Source: Rhinopithecus roxellana (taxonomy: Eukaryota > Chordata > Mammalia > Primates > Cercopithecidae). Taken from it: a DNA stretch of 64,000 bases. Positions 12,991-24,204 of this stretch are shown one piece after another; the first letter of the stretch is position 1; the number at the start of each line of letters is the position of its first letter. Position numbers and translations under genes: made by a program. A model generated the notes under the pieces. That model was not told the origin of the DNA, searched no databases, and saw nothing but the letters and a program-made list of their open reading frames with translations. The DNA is taken from the NCBI RefSeq assembly GCF_007565055.1, contig NC_044559.1:102570759-102634758 (forward strand), in the 5' to 3' direction.

Positions 12991-13648
12991 TGTTCCTGGA
13001 CCAAACCGAGGGTCAGGCTGCTCATTCTCTTGGCCCAGTAACGAGATGCAGATGAACTGGGGAAGAAGACAGTTTTTATTTCTGTAACTGGTTACAGGGA
13101 GAAGGCCTGGAAATTATCGCCAGACCAACTCAAAATTACAAAGTTTTCCAGAGCTTATATACCTTCTAAGCTATATATCTACTTGTAAGTGTGCATTCAT
13201 CTAAAGACGTAAGTTATTAACTTCTTCTAATCTATAACTAAGGTCTGAGTCCTGAAGATCTTCCTGTGAACCCTCAGTAAATTCACTCAATCTAAATGGG
13301 TGCAGGTGCCATGGGTGATTACCCTTATCTTGTCTCCTATTAAATCATGGAGGTTTGGTGAGTTCCTTCAGAGCCCCAGTAAACTTGTTTGTGGAGGCCT
13401 GGAGTTTCTCCAGACCCCTAATAAAACTTGTTTAATCCGAAATGGGTCCTGTTAAGAATGCCTTCATTATCTTGTCATGCTTGAAGGCCCAGGCAAAATT
13501 CTTGGTGGGCTTTTGTTACATTTCAGCCTTTATATGAGGGTACTGGCTCTACCAGCTTTTAATATTTTACCCAACCACTTGGTCATTGCTGAAATAGTTG
13601 TCATGGAGGCCTGCTTGGTCAGTTGTTAGTGAGACCTGGCCTGCCACA
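12991..13648 (-). mobile_element. Solo ERV1-type LTR
   Basis: The 658-bp block starts with tgttcc and ends with ccaca, so it has the TG...CA termini of an LTR. It is flanked on both sides by the 4-bp direct repeat 'gaag' (12987-12990 and 13649-13652), a duplication size typical of class I retroviruses. On the minus strand there is a TATA box (ggtatataagc, around 13150-13162) and about 75 bp further an AAATAAAAAC polyadenylation-like signal (complement of 13071-13080). The exact family was not recognised. Confidence 0.7.
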
Positions 13649-13696
13649 GAAGTGCTGTCATGAGAGAGATAGGGAGATGGGGTTGGGGGAGGGGGT

Positions 13697-13719
13697 GGAG
13701 AGAGAGAGAGAGAGAGAAT
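13697..13719. repeat. (GA)n microsatellite
   Basis: About eleven GA dinucleotides in a row, preceded by a G-rich tract (13680-13696). Confidence 0.9.
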
Positions 13720-14185
13720 TTCCTGCTCCTGCTTCGGAGCTGCCTACCAGTCCAAGGAGTTTCTGATGGGAGGGAAATCCCATGTCTGCCTATAGGAAGA
13801 GCTAGCTCTTTAAAAACTCTCAATTTTCCTTACCCCTCTCAGTTGACTTTTCTCTCTAGGTGTTTATACCTTCATTTAGTCCAAGTTCCTAGGTGCCGCA
13901 CACTCTGGTTTCTACCTGGATTTGTCCTCTTGGGTTGTCTCACTCTGCATGTACTTTCTCACTCTCCACTAATGCACCTGACCCCTGATCTATTTCCTCA
14001 GCTTTCTATTTCATCTCAAAATTAGTTTCTTCTCTAATGTTATGCCATGATCAAACATGAACATTTGTCTTTTCAGAGTAATCTTTGAAGCCTTAACACA
14101 GAGTTGTGATTTATATGAGAATTTCAGGTTTTGAGATAGGCAAATGGGGAAATGTTTTATTCACAGAAAATTTCTCTGTCCCTCT
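13720..14185. other. Unassigned intergenic sequence
   Basis: No repeat or gene recognised. The 121-codon open frame that starts in the GA repeat and runs into this stretch (13660-14025) is explained by low-complexity sequence at its start and shows no known motif. Confidence 0.4.
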
Positions 14186-14481
14186 GCCCGGCATGGTGGC
14201 TCATTTCGGTAATCCCAGCACTTGGGGAGGCTGATGTGGGAGGATAGGTTGAGCACCAGGAGTTCAAGACCAGCCTGGGCAATATGGCTACACCCCATCT
14301 CTGCAAAAAAATACAAAAATTAGCTGGTGTGGTGGTGCATGCCTGTACTAGTTACTTGGGAGGCTGAGGCAGGAGGATCACTTGAACCCAGGATGGTTGA
14401 GGCTGCAGTGTGCTGTGATGGTGCCATAGCACTCCATCCTCGGTGACAGAGTCAGACTCTGTCTAAAAAATAAATAAATAG
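14186..14481 (+). mobile_element. AluJ
   Basis: A full-length dimeric Alu, diverged: 'ggcatggtggctcatttcggtaatcccagcac' at the left, 'caaaaattagctggtgtggtgg' in the middle and 'cactccatcctcggtgacagagtcagactctg' at the right. It ends in an A-rich (AAAT)n tail. The 'cctgggcaatatggc' reading is typical of the older J subfamily. Confidence 0.88.
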
Positions 14482-14489
14482 AAGGACAA

Positions 14490-15355
14490 TTTCTTGCCCC
14501 TCAAATCATAGAGAAAAGGCAACAACCTGGTCTGCTTATACACAAAATTGGCCTGGCCATGCTAGTCTCCCGTAGCTAGATTTTCTCATTTCCTGGATAT
14601 CTGTTAAGGTGAATCAAATTGATTTCAAGGTCCTTCAAGGAAGAAGAGGAAAGCTTTTCTCAATCTGACAGTGTCCAATTTAGTGTGAGAAGGAGTGAAG
14701 GATATTTAGTGTAAAGAAGAGAAACTATTGGGAGGCATACTATCTGTTTTCATATCTGAAAAGGTGTTATCTGGAGAGGGTTTATTCTTTTATATCCAAA
14801 GAGTATGAGTTAAAGAGGGGCAGATTTGGGAGGTTTACGTAGGCTGGCTTGCGGACATGGAAAGCTCTTCATCCGGGGAACAGGTTGCCTTAGCTTCTGA
14901 CCTTGAATATGCTGAAGCAGAGGCTAAGTGACTACCTGCCACAATGCTGCAGGATGCCTCCTGTGTGTGGAATAAGGTTTGACTGATGACTTCTAGGCCT
15001 TCCTTCCCATGCTGAGATTTAACGGCCCTCCATGTCCTCTCTTCTCTGCTAGTTGTCTCTACTGCTTAAGGTCTGGAGGAGCATTTGAAGAAAATGACTA
15101 AAGCTTCAGGCTTCCACAGTTGCCAGATTTCTTAGCTTAGTTAAAGGCAAAACAACTCCAGGAGGCCTTGGCTGTGAGATGTTATAAAAAGCATATATAT
15201 ATATATATTATATATATATACACCCTGGTGAACCAAGGGATATTGCCCTAATTTTGGAATTATGCCTTAAGATTTACAGAATTTTCAGCAAATTTGTCAG
15301 CCTGCATCATAGTCTGTTTCTGATTTAACTATAGTCTTCTAGTTCTTAATACCTA
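14490..15355. other. Unassigned sequence with a (TA)n tract
   Basis: Unassigned except for an alternating TA tract at 15192-15220, which is nearly self-complementary and can form a hairpin. Confidence 0.45.
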
Positions 15356-15359
15356 TGGT

Positions 15360-17125
15360 TCAATTTTTATGCAAACTTTTAACAATTGATGTATATGTAG
15401 GGAGATACACAAGTGTAAAGTGTACAGTTTGATGAAACCCCACAAATTGAACACAGTTGTGTAATCTCCATGAAGATAAAAATATGAGATTATATCTCAA
15501 AAGCCCCTCCTTCCCACATGTATTCTTTCCCAGTCTTTATCTCACCATGTTCTCCCCAAAGGTGAAAACATTCTGATTTCTAGCATTAAAGGTAAATTTT
15601 GCCTGTTTTTGAACGTTATATATTCACGCCAGCAGCATATGTGCCTTCCAGTTGCTCTACATTATTATTTATTAATTTTTTTAGAGATGATTGTCTTGCT
15701 GTGTTGCCCAGGCTGGTCTCGAACTCTTGGCCTCAAGCAGTCCTCCTGCCTCAGCCTCCCAGAGTGCTGGGATTACAGGTGTGAGCCGCTGCACCCAGCC
15801 AGCTCAGCGTTCTTTACAGCACTTGATATTACTAGGTCTTTTTTACTTAAGCCATTTTGGTGGTGTGTAGTAGTCATAGCAGTTTTTAAATTTGCATTTC
15901 CCTGATGACTAATGAAGCTGAATGCCTTTATCAGTGTTTGTTGACCATTCAGATATCCTCATTTATAAAGTGCCCGTTCATGTCTTTTGCTCAACTGTCT
16001 ACTGGATTGTGTACTGTGTAAACATTCTTAATGTATGTTGAATCTGAGTTCTTTGTTGGCTATATATTTTGTAAATATTTTTCTACTATTTGTTTTTCAT
16101 TTCACTTTTTTGATAGTATATTTTAACAAAACTTTTTTTTTGTATTTTAGTTATTTGTTTAACATAGTCTAAATATCAATCATTTTCTTTAAATGCTTTT
16201 TGTATACTGTTTCTGAAATCTATTCCCTAACCTCCAGATTATGAAGTTATTTCATCTAGAATCTCTGTTGTTTTAAGTTTTATATTTAGATCTAAAATTA
16301 ACTTGGCATTAATGTTTTGTCTATAGTAGGAGGTAGGGGTGAGGGTTTCTTCCCCTTCTCATAAGAATATCCAATTTACTTAGCACCATTACTGAAAATA
16401 AACTCTTCTACCCACTGCTATGCAGTGCCACCCTTGACATAAATCAATTCTCCATAAAACTGTGGTCCTGTTTCTAGACTTTCTCTTCTGCTCCAGTGGT
16501 CTATTTGTCTATTCTGTCTTAATTACTAAAGATTTATAAATCTTGATATCTGAGTAGTGTAAATCCTCCCATTTTGGTCTTCCTTTACAAATTTGTCTGG
16601 GCTATCCTTGCTCTTTTGCATTTCCACGTACAATTTTGAGTCACAGAAAAAAAAGAAAGAAAAAAAATTTTGAATCAGTTCTCAATTTAAAAATAAAATA
16701 AAATAAAACAAAAAACACCCTGCTGGGACTTGGAGACAACTGACTTCTTATACCAGTATCTCTTTCAATCAATGTTTTATAGGCTTCTATGTAGAAGTCT
16801 TTTATTAGATTTATTCCTAGGTGTTTAAGTTTTTAAAATGCAGGTATAATGTCATTTAAAACATTGTTTTCTATTTATTTGCTAGTACATAGAATATTAT
16901 GTTTTGGCCTTTTATCTAGGAAACTTGCCAGATTCACTTACGAATTTCAATGCATTATCTGTAATTTTTAAAAATTTTCTACTCACACATTATTGTATCT
17001 GCAATGTGACAGCAGTTTTCTTCTTGTCTTTCAATCCTTCTGCCTTTTCTTTCTTTATTGAACTGAATAGAATCCCTAGAACAGTGTTTCCCTTACTTCG
17101 TTTTCAAAAGCAAGTTTCAACTTGC
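15360..17125 (-). mobile_element. Old L1 (L1M-type), antisense, interrupted
   Basis: Antisense L1 ORF2 and 3' region. The block 'gatgactaatgaagctgaatgcctttatcagtg...cagatatcctcatttataaagtgcccg' is the complement of the end of ORF2. Further right come 'ttgtctgggctatccttgctcttttgcatttcc' and 'tttattagatttattcctaggtgtttaag', which lie further 5' in the L1. An Alu monomer splits it at 15676-15802, and an A-rich patch lies at 16646-16718. All reading frames are broken. Confidence 0.75.
15676..15802 (-). mobile_element. Alu monomer (FLAM-like)
   Basis: Only one Alu arm, antisense: 'tcttgctgtgttgcccaggctggtctcgaactcttggcctcaagcag' to 'gggattacaggtgtgagccgctgcacccagcc'. The second arm is absent, which fits a free left monomer rather than a truncated dimer. 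Confidence 0.75.
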
Positions 17126-18495
17126 CAAATCTTCTTCGCCTGAATTGGATAGCTGCATATTTGTGTTAATCCTTTTCGTGCTCTTCTAAAATAGGTCATT
17201 TTATGTATCATCATTTCATTGATAGAGAAGCACAGGCCCAGTGAAATGGAGAGAGCCCTCTGGGGTCAAAGAATAGGTAGGTGCAGCACTAACCATGCAC
17301 AGCAACGGTCCTAACTTCTATGTGGTGCTATGCTAAGGCTGAGACACTGTCCCTGGTAAGTCTGATAGTTTTTCTTGCTTTTTAGTTATTAAATAACAAT
17401 CTTAACTATAAGTCCCAGGATAGGCCATCTGCAAGCCGGAGGACCAGGGAAGCTGGTAGCATGGCTCAGTCTAAGTCTAAAGGCTCAGAACCAGGGAAGC
17501 CAAAGCTGAAGAACCAAGAGCTGGGGATGAAGTGTAGGGGGACTGTAACAATCTTATAGCAACATTAAGTGTATATTTAAAAAGAAAAAGAAAAAATACA
17601 TATAATTTTGTCATCAAGAAGTTGCCTCTCTTTTCATTTTAGTATGTTTCCCTCTGTCTTTACTATATGATATGCTTGTTAAATTGATGTGCTTTAGAAG
17701 TAATAACCCTTTTAGACAAGCTAACAGTAACAGAAATGTAACAAATGTGGAATTTATCAGAAAAATCTTAAATTCTGCTTTTCTTTGGAAAATCATAGTG
17801 GTGGTAGCTATTGGACTATTCAGACTTCTTTCTATTTTGATGCAGTGGTTGTAGTGTAAATTATTTTATCTTGATTTTACTCTGGGGCTTTTAGAATTTG
17901 ATTTTGCTGGAGTGGGCTTTGATTTAATGCTTGTATGCGTTATAGGTATTAGAAAAAAATCCCGTTCTTTCAAAAGTCTTTGGAGTACCAGCAAACTAAT
18001 TAAAGCTACCCAGCTAAGTAAATCCATTTTCGATTACCAGTAACATGGTTTTTTTTAAAAACATCAAGTTTGCTAGTTACTTGAGTTAAAAAAAAACCAG
18101 AAAACCCAATCTATCATACAAAATGTTTAGTGTTCACTCAAAGTATGCCCTTAGATTTAGAAATGTTTCAGTATTTTTTTAATTGCAAAAACCATAGATT
18201 AGCTCAGATGGCTAGAATAAGTGACTAAAGGGTGACATAAATTTGAATGGTAGGTAGACAATTAATTGGTTTTCTGTGTTTCACGACCTCACAGTCGCAT
18301 GAATGGGATCTGTCAGTGGTTACTGAATGCCCAGCATTGTCACATAGAAATGTTTAATGTGATTTTATGTTCCTTAGTGATTAATCAAGCAAAAGTGTGG
18401 ATGGGTCATTGTATCTTCAAGTTTAGGGAAAACATTTTAATGCTTGCCACACTGGATGGTTTAGTAGTAACACTCGTATGTAAAGGGCCAGGAGA
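17126..18495. other. Unassigned intergenic sequence
   Basis: No repeat or gene recognised. A short A-rich patch lies at 17580-17600. Confidence 0.4.
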
Positions 18496-18499
18496 TAAT

Positions 18500-18650
18500 T
18501 TTTCCAGTTCCTGCTTTGTCACCAATTAAAAAGTAGGGCAAAAGCTTTCTGATCCTAGGTTTTCTAATTTATAAAATGTAGTTAATAATACCTGCCCTGC
18601 TTATCGTTCAGGTTTTGAGGTGAAGGCCAAAATAGAAATTGTAAGTAAAC
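18500..18650 (+). repeat. MIR SINE remnant
   Basis: Degraded MIR core in sense: 'tttctgatcctaggttttctaatttataaaatgtagttaataatacctgccctgc'. This fits the 'cctcagtttcctcatctgtaaaatggggataataatacctacc' block. Confidence 0.6.
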
Positions 18651-19009
18651 ATGCTTTTGATCACAATTCTAATGATAGACATAGTTTTGGCCTTCTGTCT
18701 TTTATGTTTTTATATATTTGGTGACCTAGGTATTCAGTTGAATACTTGAAGGTGGCATTCACCTATACTGATAAATTGTGACTAGGTCAGAAACTAAGTA
18801 CCGGTATATCTTGGCAATATCATGGGTTCAGTTCTAGACTACTAAAATAAAGCGAATATTGCAATAAAGTGAAGTCACACACATTGTTTTTATATTCCCA
18901 GAGCATATAAAAATTATATTTGCTATATACTGTAATCTACTAAGTGTGCAATAGCATTATTTATAAAAATGCAAATACCTTAATTAGTAAAACTTTACTG
19001 CTAAAAAAT

Positions 19010-21010
19010 GCTAATTATCACTTGAGCCTTCAGCGAGTCATAATCTTCTTATTGGTGAAAGGTGTTGCCTCCATGTTAATGGCTGCTGACTGATCAGGGT
19101 GGTGGTTGTTGAAGATTGGGGTGGCTGTGGCAATTTCTTAAAATAAGAGAATAGTAAAGTTTGCCACATTGATTGACTCTTTTCATGAACGATTTCTCTG
19201 TAACATGTGAAGCTGTTGGATAAAATTTTATCTACGGTAAAACTTCTTTCAAATTGGAGTAAATTCTCTCAAACTCTGTTGCTTGTTTATCAGTTAAGTT
19301 TATGTAATATTCTAAATGCTCTTTTTACTATTCTAAATCCTTTGTTTTCATTTCAACAATGTTCAAAGCATCTTTATCAGGAGTAATTTCCATCTTAAAC
19401 CACTTTCTTTGCTCATCCGTAAGAAGCAAGTCCTCATCCATTCAAGTTTTATCACGAGATTGCAACAATTTCGTCACATTTTCAGGCTGTACTTCTAATT
19501 CTAGTTCTCCTACTACTTCTACTACATCTGCAGTTATTTTCTCTACTTAAGTCTTAGACCACTCAGTTGTCCATGAGAATTGGAATCAGCTTCTTCTAAA
19601 CTCTTATTAGTATTGGTATTTTGACTTCCTCCCATGAATTATGAATGTTCTTAATGGTATCTAGAAGGTGAATCTTTTCATGAAGGTTTTCAATTTACTT
19701 TGCCCAAATTTATTAGAGGAATCACTATCCAAGGCAACTATAGCATTACAAAATGTATTTCCAGGATGGGCGCGGTGGCTCATGCCTGTAATGTGAGCCC
19801 TTTGGGAGGTTGAGGAGGGTACATCACTTGAGGTCAGGAGTTTGTGACTAGCCTGGCCAACATGGTGAAATCTTGTGTCTACTAAAAATATAAAAATTAG
19901 CCGGGTGTGGTGGTAGGTGCCTGTAATCCCAGCTACTCGGGAGGCTGAGGCAGGATAATTACTGAATCCAGGAAGCAGAGGTTGCAGTAAGCCGAGATTG
20001 TGGCACTGTAATCCAGACTAGGAGACAGAGGGAGACTCCTCCTCGAAAAGAAACCGAAACAAAACAAAACAAAAAACCCCAAAACCAAAATGACTTTCCT
20101 AAATACTGAGACTTAAAAGTTAGAATTACTCTTTGATCCATGACAGAATTAATGTTGTGTTAGGTATTAAAACATTTATGTCCTTGTATATCTCCATCAG
20201 AGCTCTTGGGTGACCAGATGCATCGTCAATGAATAGTAATATTTTGAAGGGATTTTTTGTTTTTCCTGAGTAGTAGGTTTCAACAGTGGGCTTAAGATAT
20301 TCAGTACACCATGCTGTGAATAGATGTGCTATTATTATCTGGGCTTTGTTGTCCCATTTATAGAGCACAGGCAGGAAAGGGTTAACATAAGGACCGTGGA
20401 AATTTTAGAATGGTCAATGAGCATTGGCTCCAGTTTAATGTTGCCAGCTGCATTGGCCCCTAATTAGAGAGTCAGCCTTGTCCTTTGAAACTTTGAAGTT
20501 AGGAACTGACTTCTTTTCTCCAGTTATAAAAGTCCTAGGTATCTTCTTCCAATATAAGACTGTTTCATCTACATTGAAAGTATGTTGTTTAGTGTAGCCA
20601 CATTCATCAGTTATCTTAGCCAGATCTTCTGGATAACTGGCTACAGCCTCTACATCGGCACTTCCTGCTTCACCTTGCACTTTTTCCGGAAATGGCTTCA
20701 TCAACCCACCTCTAGTAGCTTCAAACTTTTCTCCTGCAGCTTCCTCACCTCTCTCAGCCTTCATACAACTGAAGAGAGTTAGGGTCTTACTCTGGGCTAG
20801 TCTTTGACTTAAGGAAGTGTTGTGGCTGTTTTTATCTTCTCTCCAGACAACTAAAACTTTCTCCATATCAGAAACAATGCTGTTTCACTTTCTTATCATT
20901 TGTGCATTCACTGGAGTAGCCCTTTTAATTTTCTTCAAGAACTTTTCCTTTGCATTTACAACTTCGCTGTTTGGCATAAGAGGCCTAGGTTTTGGCCTGT
21001 CTTAGCTTTT
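19010..21010 (-). pseudogene. Tigger-type (pogo) transposase remnant
   Basis: Read on the minus strand, the transposase is broken into pieces. One open piece (20435-20866) contains the central part with an NVDETVLYWKK-like segment. The next (20126-20368) contains 'FIDDASGHPRALMEIY', the region of the catalytic DDE/DDD triad in pogo-family transposases, where the usual reading is 'DNAPGH'. The piece then degrades, and an AluS cuts the gene at 19764-20084. The N-terminal DNA-binding domains would lie near 20870-21010 and carry stops. The enzyme once cut and pasted the element at TA sites. This copy cannot encode it. Confidence 0.75.
19764..20084 (+). mobile_element. AluS inserted in the Tigger element
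   Basis: Full-length dimeric Alu ('gggcgcggtggctcatgcctg' ... 'gagacagagggagactcc') with an A-rich tail containing AAAAC units. Target duplications are visible as 'aaaatgtatttcc' before and 'aaaatgactttcc' after (20097-20109), with two changes. Confidence 0.92.
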
Positions 21011-21499
21011 GACATGCCTTCCTCACTAAACTTAAACATAGAACGCTTTTGATTTAAAGTGAGAGAAGGCGACTCTTTTCACTTGAACACTTAACTGGCC
21101 TAAATTCAATATTGTTGTGTCTTGGGATGATTTGGATCATAATCCCAAAAGACACAGTCTTGAAAGCTGTAGTCCCAAATGTTGAAATCCCTGAAGATTA
21201 AAATCCCTAATGTGTAAAATTCTCAAAATTACAATCTCAAAAGCTTAATGGCCCAAATGTTAAAATCCTGAAAGCTGAATTCTATGGAAAGGATTGATGT
21301 GCTTTCAGTTGTATGCAGGATAGTTGCGTCATGTTAGTTGCACCATGTTAAGTAGAACTGTCACCTTTTTATCTTTTTTTTCTTTTTTTTTACCTTTTTA
21401 AAATGATTTTTATCTTTATTTGCATTTGGCAGAAAATTCAGGTGAGTGGATTGGCCAAAATATGGCAGTGACAAAAACCTCAGTTTAAAAATGCATCAT

Positions 21500-22135
21500 T
21501 CCTCCTGGCTAATGACGTTCCAGGAAATTTTAATGCATTGAAGCCACATTTGCCTGAAGAAGTCAGAGATATTACTGACTGGTTCAAAAACAATCATGTG
21601 CATGGTAGGATAAAAAGACACATTTTTTTTTTTTTTTTTTTTTGAGGCGGAGTCTCGCTCTGTCGCCCGGACTGGAGTGCAGTGGCCAGATCTCAGCTCA
21701 CTGCAAGCTCCGCCTCCCGGGTTTACGCCATTCTCCTGCCTCAGCCTCCCGAGTAGCTGGGACTACAGGCGCCCGCCACCTCGCCCGGCTAGTTTTTGTA
21801 TTTTTAGTAGAGACGGGGTTTCACCGTGTTAGCCAGGATGGTCTCGATCTCCTGACCTCATGATCTGCCCGTCTCGGCCTCCCAAAGTGCTGGGATTACA
21901 GGCTTGAGCCACCGCGCCCGGCCAAAAAAAAGACACATTTTTTAAAGAATTAGAAATAGAAGAATTTCAAAAGGAGCAGTACTGCATAGAAAATGATTGT
22001 GAAAATATTCTCTGAGGACAGCCATGTCCTAAAAGATGAAAAGCAGCTATTCTTCATGATGTAAGACTTCAAAATCTAATGATGGTGAAAGTCAGTCAGC
22101 TCTTAGGAACTATCTCCTTGCAATTGCCCATAATC
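21500..22135 (+). pseudogene. MULE-type transposase remnant
   Basis: A short open run before the Alu reads FNALKPHLPEEVRDITDWF followed by NNHVHGRIKRH. This resembles the C-terminal region of MULE transposases, which has a conserved 'W...NYV.GR' block. The frame continues after the Alu with KELEIEEFQKEQYC and meets a stop soon after. Only about 130 codons are recognisable, so the assignment rests on a short motif and on the flanking array. Confidence 0.5.
21628..21923 (-). mobile_element. AluYR (Old World monkey Alu), full length
   Basis: A nearly intact antisense Alu with a 16-base T-run. Diagnostic readings are 'cccgggtttacgccattctcc', 'gcccggctagtttttgtat', 'gcagtggccagatctcagctc' and 'attacaggcttgagcc', which belong to AluYR elements of macaques and baboons rather than to human AluY. 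A 16-bp target duplication 'aaaaagacacattttt' flanks it (21612-21627 and 21927-21942). Very few substitutions, so this is one of the youngest insertions in the window. Confidence 0.95.
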
Positions 22136-22839
22136 TATAGTACATTTTTTCCATATGTTGAATTTTAAGTTTTTTGCTTTTCTTTTTCTTTTAAATGTTT
22201 TTTGCACTATTTTAAATTGTCAGCATTATTATTATTTTTAGTTTTGCAATTTGCTATGCTATGTGTTTTGTTTTTGCATTAGTTCAATACTGGAGGTATA
22301 AACTACATAGAGACTTTTAGAGAGTTCCAGTTTTATGCATTTATTTTTTGACAAATTTGACTCCATGAAAGTGATTTATCACAATGTTGACTTTGTAACA
22401 CTGTAAGCACGGTGTTTGTGTGTGTAAAAACGTTGAAACTTCCTCAGTAAATGAAGAGATATCCTTTTTGTACACCTGCATTTGTGAAAGATAAAATTTT
22501 TTAAGATCTTGGCTCTCTGGGTGATTGCATATATGGGGGTGACCCATAGTAGTTTTTGATCGATTTCATCAAAAGACAGGTTTTTCATCATGGTATGATC
22601 ACATTTACAAAGCTGGGTGCACACAATTGCCAACCAGAGTAATAGACATTTATAGATTTCCCTTTGACCTATTTCTTTATGAATACAATTTATCTATTCA
22701 TAACTGTTATACCCACATGATTGTCATTGGTATACCTGAGTGTTTAAACTTATAAAAATATGTATACTATTGCCTACTTTATTGTGTAATGTGGCCCATG
22801 AAGTGTTCTGTTGTGTTTTTATTTTTCTCAAATAAATCC

Positions 22840-23575
22840 TCCTTTAAAATGTAAGTAAATATGTAGAGTTGTGCAACCTTCACCACAATCAACTTTACAA
22901 TATTTTCATCACTGCAAATGGAAGCCCCATTCCCATTTGTGATTATTCCCCATTCCTCTTCAACCTCCCCTTCCTGATCTCTCCCTACTATCAGCCCTAG
23001 GCCATGACAATTGCTGATCTACTCTGTCTCTTTAGATTTGTCTGTTTTGGACATTCCATATAAATATGTATATGTGGTCTTTTGTGACTGGCTTCTTTTC
23101 TGCATCACAAGTTGAAAGTTCGTCCATGTTGTAGCATATATCATCAGTATTTCATTCCGTTTTTAAGTTGTGAAATACTATTTGACTTGTTTCCATTTTT
23201 GGCTATTGTGAATAATGACATTTGAACATTACTATGTAAGCTTTCTTATGGATATATGTTATCATTTGAGTATGTACCTAGGAATGGAACCACTGGGTCG
23301 TATGGTAAGTCTGCTGAACACTTTTGAGGAACTGCCAGTTTTCCTATGTGGGTGTACCATTTTACATTCTCACCAGCAGTGTATGAGAGCGTTCCAATTT
23401 CTCCACATCTTAGCCAAGTTTTGCTATTATCTTTTTCATTTAAGCTATCCTAATGGGTGTGAGGTGGCATCTCATTGTGATTTTGATTTGCATTTCCCTA
23501 ATGACCAATGATGTTGAACATCTTTTCATACATTTGTTGGTAATTTGCAGATTTTCTTTGGACTTTCATACTAGT
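22840..23575 (-). mobile_element. Old L1 (L1M-type) 3' end, antisense
   Basis: Blocks in order: 'gagttgtgcaaccttcaccacaatc', 'tgtctgttttggacattccatataaat', 'tttggctattgtgaataatgac', 'acattctcaccagcagtgtatgagag' and 'attgtgattttgatttgcatttccctaatgacc'. They are complements of the L1M 3'UTR and the last part of ORF2. Confidence 0.8.
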
Positions 23576-23689
23576 TTCAAAGTCAGTTTGAGTTAGATTT
23601 TTCTGTCACTTGCATCATGGATGCCTGTCTGATTCAGGTGGCATGTTTCACCTCTGGAAGAGTTTCAGTGCTGTCTCTTAGTTATCCTT

Positions 23690-24200
23690 TAATAAACTTT
23701 AAATATAACATTTATATAGAGAAGCATACAAGCCGTAAGTCAACTGCTTATTATATTTTCACAGGAACAAGCCTTGTAAACCTTGCTCAGATCAAGAAAC
23801 AAAACATACAAGCATTTTTGGAAGCCCCCTCATACTTCTTGTTATTCTCCTGCTAAATTATTAACATCATAGATTGGTTTTGCCCATTTTTATACTTTCT
23901 ATAAATGGAATCATACAGTGTGTACTCTTTTGCATTGGCTTCTTTCATTCAGCACTATGTCTGTGACATTCATCCAGCCTGTTGTGTTTAGCAGTAGTTT
24001 GTGCTTTTATACTACTGTGGTGTAGTACTCTAATGAATGAATATACCACAGTGTATCCATTCAATTGCTTCCAGTTTTTAAATATTATAAATAATGCTGC
24101 TATGGACAATGGTGTCCATGTGTTTTGAAGTACTTCCAATATCATGTAGATTTTCAGTGGCATCTACTAGAGACTTTATTGTTAGCTTTTCACATTTAGG
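23690..24200 (-). mobile_element. Old L1M/HAL1-type fragment, antisense
   Basis: A second antisense L1 3' block: 'ataaatggaatcatacagtgtgtactcttttgcattggcttctttcattcagc' and 'tccattcaattgcttccagtttttaaatattataaataatgctgctatgg'. It repeats the order of the preceding fragment, so it is a separate insertion. Confidence 0.7.
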
Positions 24201-24204
24201 TATA

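Larger units (their letters stand above)
18799..21127 (-). mobile_element. Tigger1-like DNA transposon
   Basis: The left edge shows the transposon end 'gtatatcttggcaatatcatgggttcagttctagactac...aataaagcgaatattgcaataaagtga', a signature of Tigger1-type mariner/pogo elements. It is followed by long antisense transposase sequence to about 21010. An AluS interrupts it at 19764-20084. The right terminal repeat is not seen, and the element seems to end inside or beside the next transposon at about 21127. Confidence 0.8.
21130..22830 (+). mobile_element. MULE-type DNA transposon (Ricksha-like)
   Basis: The left part (21140-21290) is a short-period array of 'aaatccc(t)gaa'-type units (tcccaaatgttgaaatccc, gattaaaatccc, and so on), which I associate with the 5' end of the human MuDR-like element Ricksha. 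The following sequence encodes a transposase remnant at 21500-22130. An AluYR splits the element at 21628-21923. The right end is assigned only approximately. Confidence 0.55.

Noticed and set aside
15192..15220. TA-rich hairpin as a transcription terminator
   Set aside because: It is a (TA)n microsatellite. Such terminators are not used by nuclear genes.
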